Shown: positions 61,388 to 64,000 of the stretch, in pieces
Layout of the letters: each line of letters begins with the position of its first letter
Numbering within the stretch: the first letter of the stretch is position 1
Assembly (NCBI RefSeq): GCF_000147335.1
Contig: NC_014502.1
Span: forward strand, 1 to 64,000
Direction: 5' to 3'
DNA length: 64,000 nucleotides
From: Gloeothece verrucosa PCC 7822
Lineage (GTDB): Bacteria > Cyanobacteriota > Cyanobacteriia > Cyanobacteriales > Microcystaceae
The notes under the pieces: model-generated
The model's database searches: none
The model's input: the letters and a program-made list of their open reading frames with translations, nothing else
What the model was told of the DNA's origin: nothing
Made by a program: the position numbers and the translations under genes

Positions 61388-63217
61388 CTACGTTTCTTTA
61401 AAAATATTATAATCTTTGATAACTGTCAAATAACTGTCACTAAACTTATGATTATCTTCTTCATTTCTTACCGCTAACCTTAAGTAAGAATAAGAGGTTG
61501 TAAAACGATTAGAGACATCTTTGATGTAAATTCTATATTTTTTTAATAATTGTTCTTTTAAGTATGCCATAAAGGTTGTTTCACAATCTAATTCTACTAA
61601 CAAAAAGTTAGCCCCACTAGGATAAACTTGATTCACTAAAGGTAACCGGATTAGTTGCTCTGCAAAATCGTGACGATCCCTCTTAGTTTTTTGATAAGAT
61701 TCTTGGATCATATCACGATGCTTGAGGATAATTTCTAAGAAAAATTCAGCGATAGAATTTAGATTCCAAATAGAGATTCGATGACGAATATAGTTATTTA
61801 ATTCAAAATTACAACAATAGATATAGCCTAAACGAACTCCTGGAATCCCCAATATCTTACTTAAACTAACCAATAAGATAACATTATTAAGGGGGTTAAT
61901 TTTTAATAATTCTAAAATACTTTTTTCTTCAGAAAAATTAATAAAAGACTCATCAACGATAATTAATTTACTTGGATTAGTGAGGGCTAAATTATAAATA
62001 AATTCCGTTGAAATAACTGACCCAGTAGGGTTATTGGGATTAACTATAACCACCGAGTTACAATCATTGATTTTGTCTAAAATTTCATTGGTATCTATTC
62101 CTACTTGATCAGAATAAGTCAAACAATTCTTGAAAATACGAGGGTATTCACCAAAGGTAGGACAAGGCAATAAAACCTTACTTTCTTTTAAATATTCCTC
62201 TAAAATAGGATAAATTTGAGAAGCACCATTTAGAGTAATGACATAATCTGATTCACAATATAAATAACTGCTCAGTTTTTCATCAATCATCTTTTGAGTC
62301 GAACTGTAACTTTGTAGCAATACAGTTAAATTATTTTTAATTTCTGAAATCAAAGAGTTACTGGGAAAATACATATTACGAAGAAAACAAAAATCTAAGA
62401 TATCGTAATTCCAAAAACCCCCAAAAGAAGCGTCTAATATTTGCTGTTGAATACTTTCATTAAAGACAAACTCTGCGATTCTTAAATCGTTAGGATCGTC
62501 AATTTCTGCCCATTTACCTTGAATTAACTCTGCATAAACTTCTACTTTACCGAGATAAATAATTAACCCTAAAATAATTTCATAATAACAATTATTGTCT
62601 AAAGTTTTAGCATAAAAAACAAGTAATTTGCTAAAGTTATTTGCACAAAATTCTTGAGAAAATTTATATACATTTAAAGTCTTATATTTATCCCTAAAAT
62701 CAAAATCACTACCTTGTAAATGAGGAGGAATAACATTCGTAATTATTTTTTCTGTGGAAATTGTCACCACCGTACCATCCATACCAAGACGATAATAATC
62801 AACCAAAGCAACATTACTGTGAGGTGATTGTAGTAAATGCTTTAAAATAGATGAATCAAAAATAAGATCAGCTTCAATCAAGATAATATCTCGATCAATT
62901 TTTAAATTTTCAAAAGCGAGTGCCAAGGAATAAATATTATTCGTTTCTGCGTATTTAGGATTATAAATATAGTTGAAATCTAAGTGAGGATAGGTTTGTT
63001 TTAAATATAATTTTAGTTCAGCATCTTGATAACCAGTAACAATATTGATGTCAGTTATTTTAAATTCTAATAATGAATTAATAATTCTTTGAATAACGGT
63101 TTTATCTGCTATTTTTAATAAAGTTTTATGGGTGTGATAGGTTAAGGGACGCATTCTTCTACCATAACCTGCTGCAAGAATAATAACTTTAAATCTATTT
63201 TTGTTTTCTAGTTTCAT
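61388..63217 (-). CDS. NTP-transferase/PLP-aminotransferase fusion
   Basis: A 609-aa two-domain protein. Residues about 1-235 form a sugar-nucleotidyltransferase-like domain (LicC/PntC type) with VIILAAGYGRRMRPLTYHTH, a Lys in HKTLLKIADK, and IEADLIF as the metal-binding Asp. Residues about 255-605 are a fold-type I aminotransferase or decarboxylase of the HisC/CobD group: NPNNPTGSV near 392, VDESF near 422, and the PLP Lys in LSKILGIPGVRLGY near 455. Fusions of this kind are known for CTP:aminoethylphosphonate cytidylyltransferase (PntC). With LicD next door, a CDP-amino-alcohol or CMP-phosphonate donor is plausible, but the substrate is an inference. Confidence 0.85.
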   Translation of the reverse strand: MKLENKNRFKVIILAAGYGRRMRPLTYHTHKTLLKIADKTVIQRIINSLLEFKITDINIVTGYQDAELKLYLKQTYPHLDFNYIYNPKYAETNNIYSLALAFENLKIDRDIILIEADLIFDSSILKHLLQSPHSNVALVDYYRLGMDGTVVTISTEKIITNVIPPHLQGSDFDFRDKYKTLNVYKFSQEFCANNFSKLLVFYAKTLDNNCYYEIILGLIIYLGKVEVYAELIQGKWAEIDDPNDLRIAEFVFNESIQQQILDASFGGFWNYDILDFCFLRNMYFPSNSLISEIKNNLTVLLQSYSSTQKMIDEKLSSYLYCESDYVITLNGASQIYPILEEYLKESKVLLPCPTFGEYPRIFKNCLTYSDQVGIDTNEILDKINDCNSVVIVNPNNPTGSVISTEFIYNLALTNPSKLIIVDESFINFSEEKSILELLKINPLNNVILLVSLSKILGIPGVRLGYIYCCNFELNNYIRHRISIWNLNSIAEFFLEIILKHRDMIQESYQKTKRDRHDFAEQLIRLPLVNQVYPSGANFLLVELDCETTFMAYLKEQLLKKYRIYIKDVSNRFTTSYSYLRLAVRNEEDNHKFSDSYLTVIKDYNIFKET

Positions 63218-63225
63218 AATAATTA

Positions 63226-64000
63226 TTAATATTTATGTCTGATAATTAACTCTGATGACTCCAAGGGTTTACCTATGCCAGCGTACCCAAAAAATTCTCC
63301 TAAAGACCAGCATAAAATTCCCACCAATGTTACTGGCAATGTGAGTATAAATTGATATATATATGTCCCTGATTTAATAACATCCTTGCTACGACGATAG
63401 GTAATTAAAAAGGGAAGAAGAAATGATCCCCCTGCGTATATTATTTGCTTGATCGGGGAAAAATTTTTTTCTAACACTCTGAGTTGAGCAAAGTTTTGTC
63501 CATGCTTGAATTTGCGTTTTATTAAATCCCCGAAATCCTTAATGTTAATGTGAAACACCTGAATCTTAGGAACAAATAAGGCTTGATAACCAGCATCAGC
63601 TAATTTCCAAGTAAATAGGGTATCTTCACATAAACCACCTTCTAAAAAGGGTCCATACTTTTCAAATGCCCATCGTTTACAGGATAGACAGCCCGTAGGA
63701 ATATCAGTGCGAGCAAATGAATGTGATTGAGGCATCCATTGACTAAATCCTGAGAAATAGTAACCCCAACCTACATAGCTTTCTGGATTGCCATTGGCGA
63801 TCGCCCCGCCAACGACGGGATGATCCGTTTGCCCATGGGCTTCTATAATTTGCTTAAGCCATGTTGGTTTAACGAAACAATCTGCATCTAGAAATATGAG
63901 AATATTTCCTTGAGAATTGATTACTCCATAATTGCGGGCATCCCCTGGGTACATTTTTTGGTCAAAATGATAAAGCTTGATATTGGGAAATCTTTCCTCA
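63226..64000 (-). CDS. Family 2 glycosyltransferase, partial at window end
   Basis: The frame runs past the window edge: before the Met at 63954 it continues with FPNIKLYHFDQK, so the real start is outside. It shows YPGDARNYGVINSQGNILIF followed by LDADCFVKP (DxD), then CLSCKRWAFEKYGPF and EDTLFTWKLADAGY, as in GT2 enzymes. A pair of hydrophobic helices near the C-terminus (FLLPFLITYRR; FILTLPVTLVGILCW) suggests membrane attachment. It lies 8 bp upstream of the fusion gene, so the two are co-transcribed. Confidence 0.88.
   Translation of the reverse strand, partial: EERFPNIKLYHFDQKMYPGDARNYGVINSQGNILIFLDADCFVKPTWLKQIIEAHGQTDHPVVGGAIANGNPESYVGWGYYFSGFSQWMPQSHSFARTDIPTGCLSCKRWAFEKYGPFLEGGLCEDTLFTWKLADAGYQALFVPKIQVFHINIKDFGDLIKRKFKHGQNFAQLRVLEKNFSPIKQIIYAGGSFLLPFLITYRRSKDVIKSGTYIYQFILTLPVTLVGILCWSLGEFFGYAGIGKPLESSELIIRHKY

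Noticed and set aside
1-64000. tRNA, rRNA and riboswitches
   Set aside because: I searched by eye for tRNA arms, rRNA cores and common riboswitch cores and found nothing convincing; a covariance-model search would be decisive.

Overview
The window reads as accessory, probably plasmid-borne or island-like DNA of a unicellular, Chroococcales-type cyanobacterium. The evidence is moderate-to-low GC, scattered GCGATCGC (HIP1) octamers (near 4500, 11850, 32125, 36893, 37293, 38470 and 63800) and typical cyanobacterial families: CHAT, CHASE2, DUF928, the TpsA/TpsB pair, RTX, cadherin-like and FG-GAP surface proteins, and a TIGR03032 protein. No rRNA, tRNA, CRISPR array or ribosomal-protein gene was seen.

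Layout. (1) 1-13.7 kb: two uncharacterised genes, then a two-partner-secretion pair (TpsB 3918-5684, TpsA 5661-8135) with a putative ferritin-like protein, a TPR-CHAT caspase-like protease, a DUF928 protein and a CHASE2 membrane sensor. (2) 13.7-23.5 kb: a mobile-element and gene graveyard. It holds an integrase remnant split by nested IS5-type elements, a RemA/DUF370-like gene, several degraded fragments, a 98-bp MITE, and a giant RTX/Calx-beta/lectin-like protein whose 3' end was removed by a 907-bp IS. (3) 23.5-36.0 kb: more than 20 minus-strand genes, mostly uncharacterised, including a DEDDh exonuclease, PD-(D/E)XK-like proteins, an ASCH protein, an aspartic-protease pair and a broken helicase. 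(4) 36.1-40.0 kb: a likely replication/maintenance module: XRE regulator with palindromic operators, a DnaB-N/RecA-like helicase, five 11-bp phased iteron-like repeats, and a small protein that repeats a piece of the helicase linker. (5) 40.0-43.3 kb: a surface-protein 3' fragment, an ISL3-type IS carrying a MITE, and a Tn3-family remnant with a tyrosine recombinase. (6) 43.3-64.0 kb: a cell-surface glycan locus (ABC exporter, glycosyltransferases, galE, sulfotransferases, LicD, methyltransferase and an NTP-transferase/aminotransferase fusion), split by a 1660-aa adhesin and a TIGR03032-GNAT protein.

How the parts may work together (inference). Regions 1, 2 and 6 all concern the cell surface: TPS exoprotein export, large calcium-binding adhesins and decorated polysaccharide. 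A RemA-like regulator lies among them. Regions 3 and 4 look like the conserved backbone of a plasmid or integrative element. Decay is extensive: at least twelve genes are interrupted, truncated or frameshifted. Several insertions can be reconstructed from target duplications; the clearest is a 99-bp MITE in the ISL3 transposase whose removal with one 8-bp duplication restores the reading frame.
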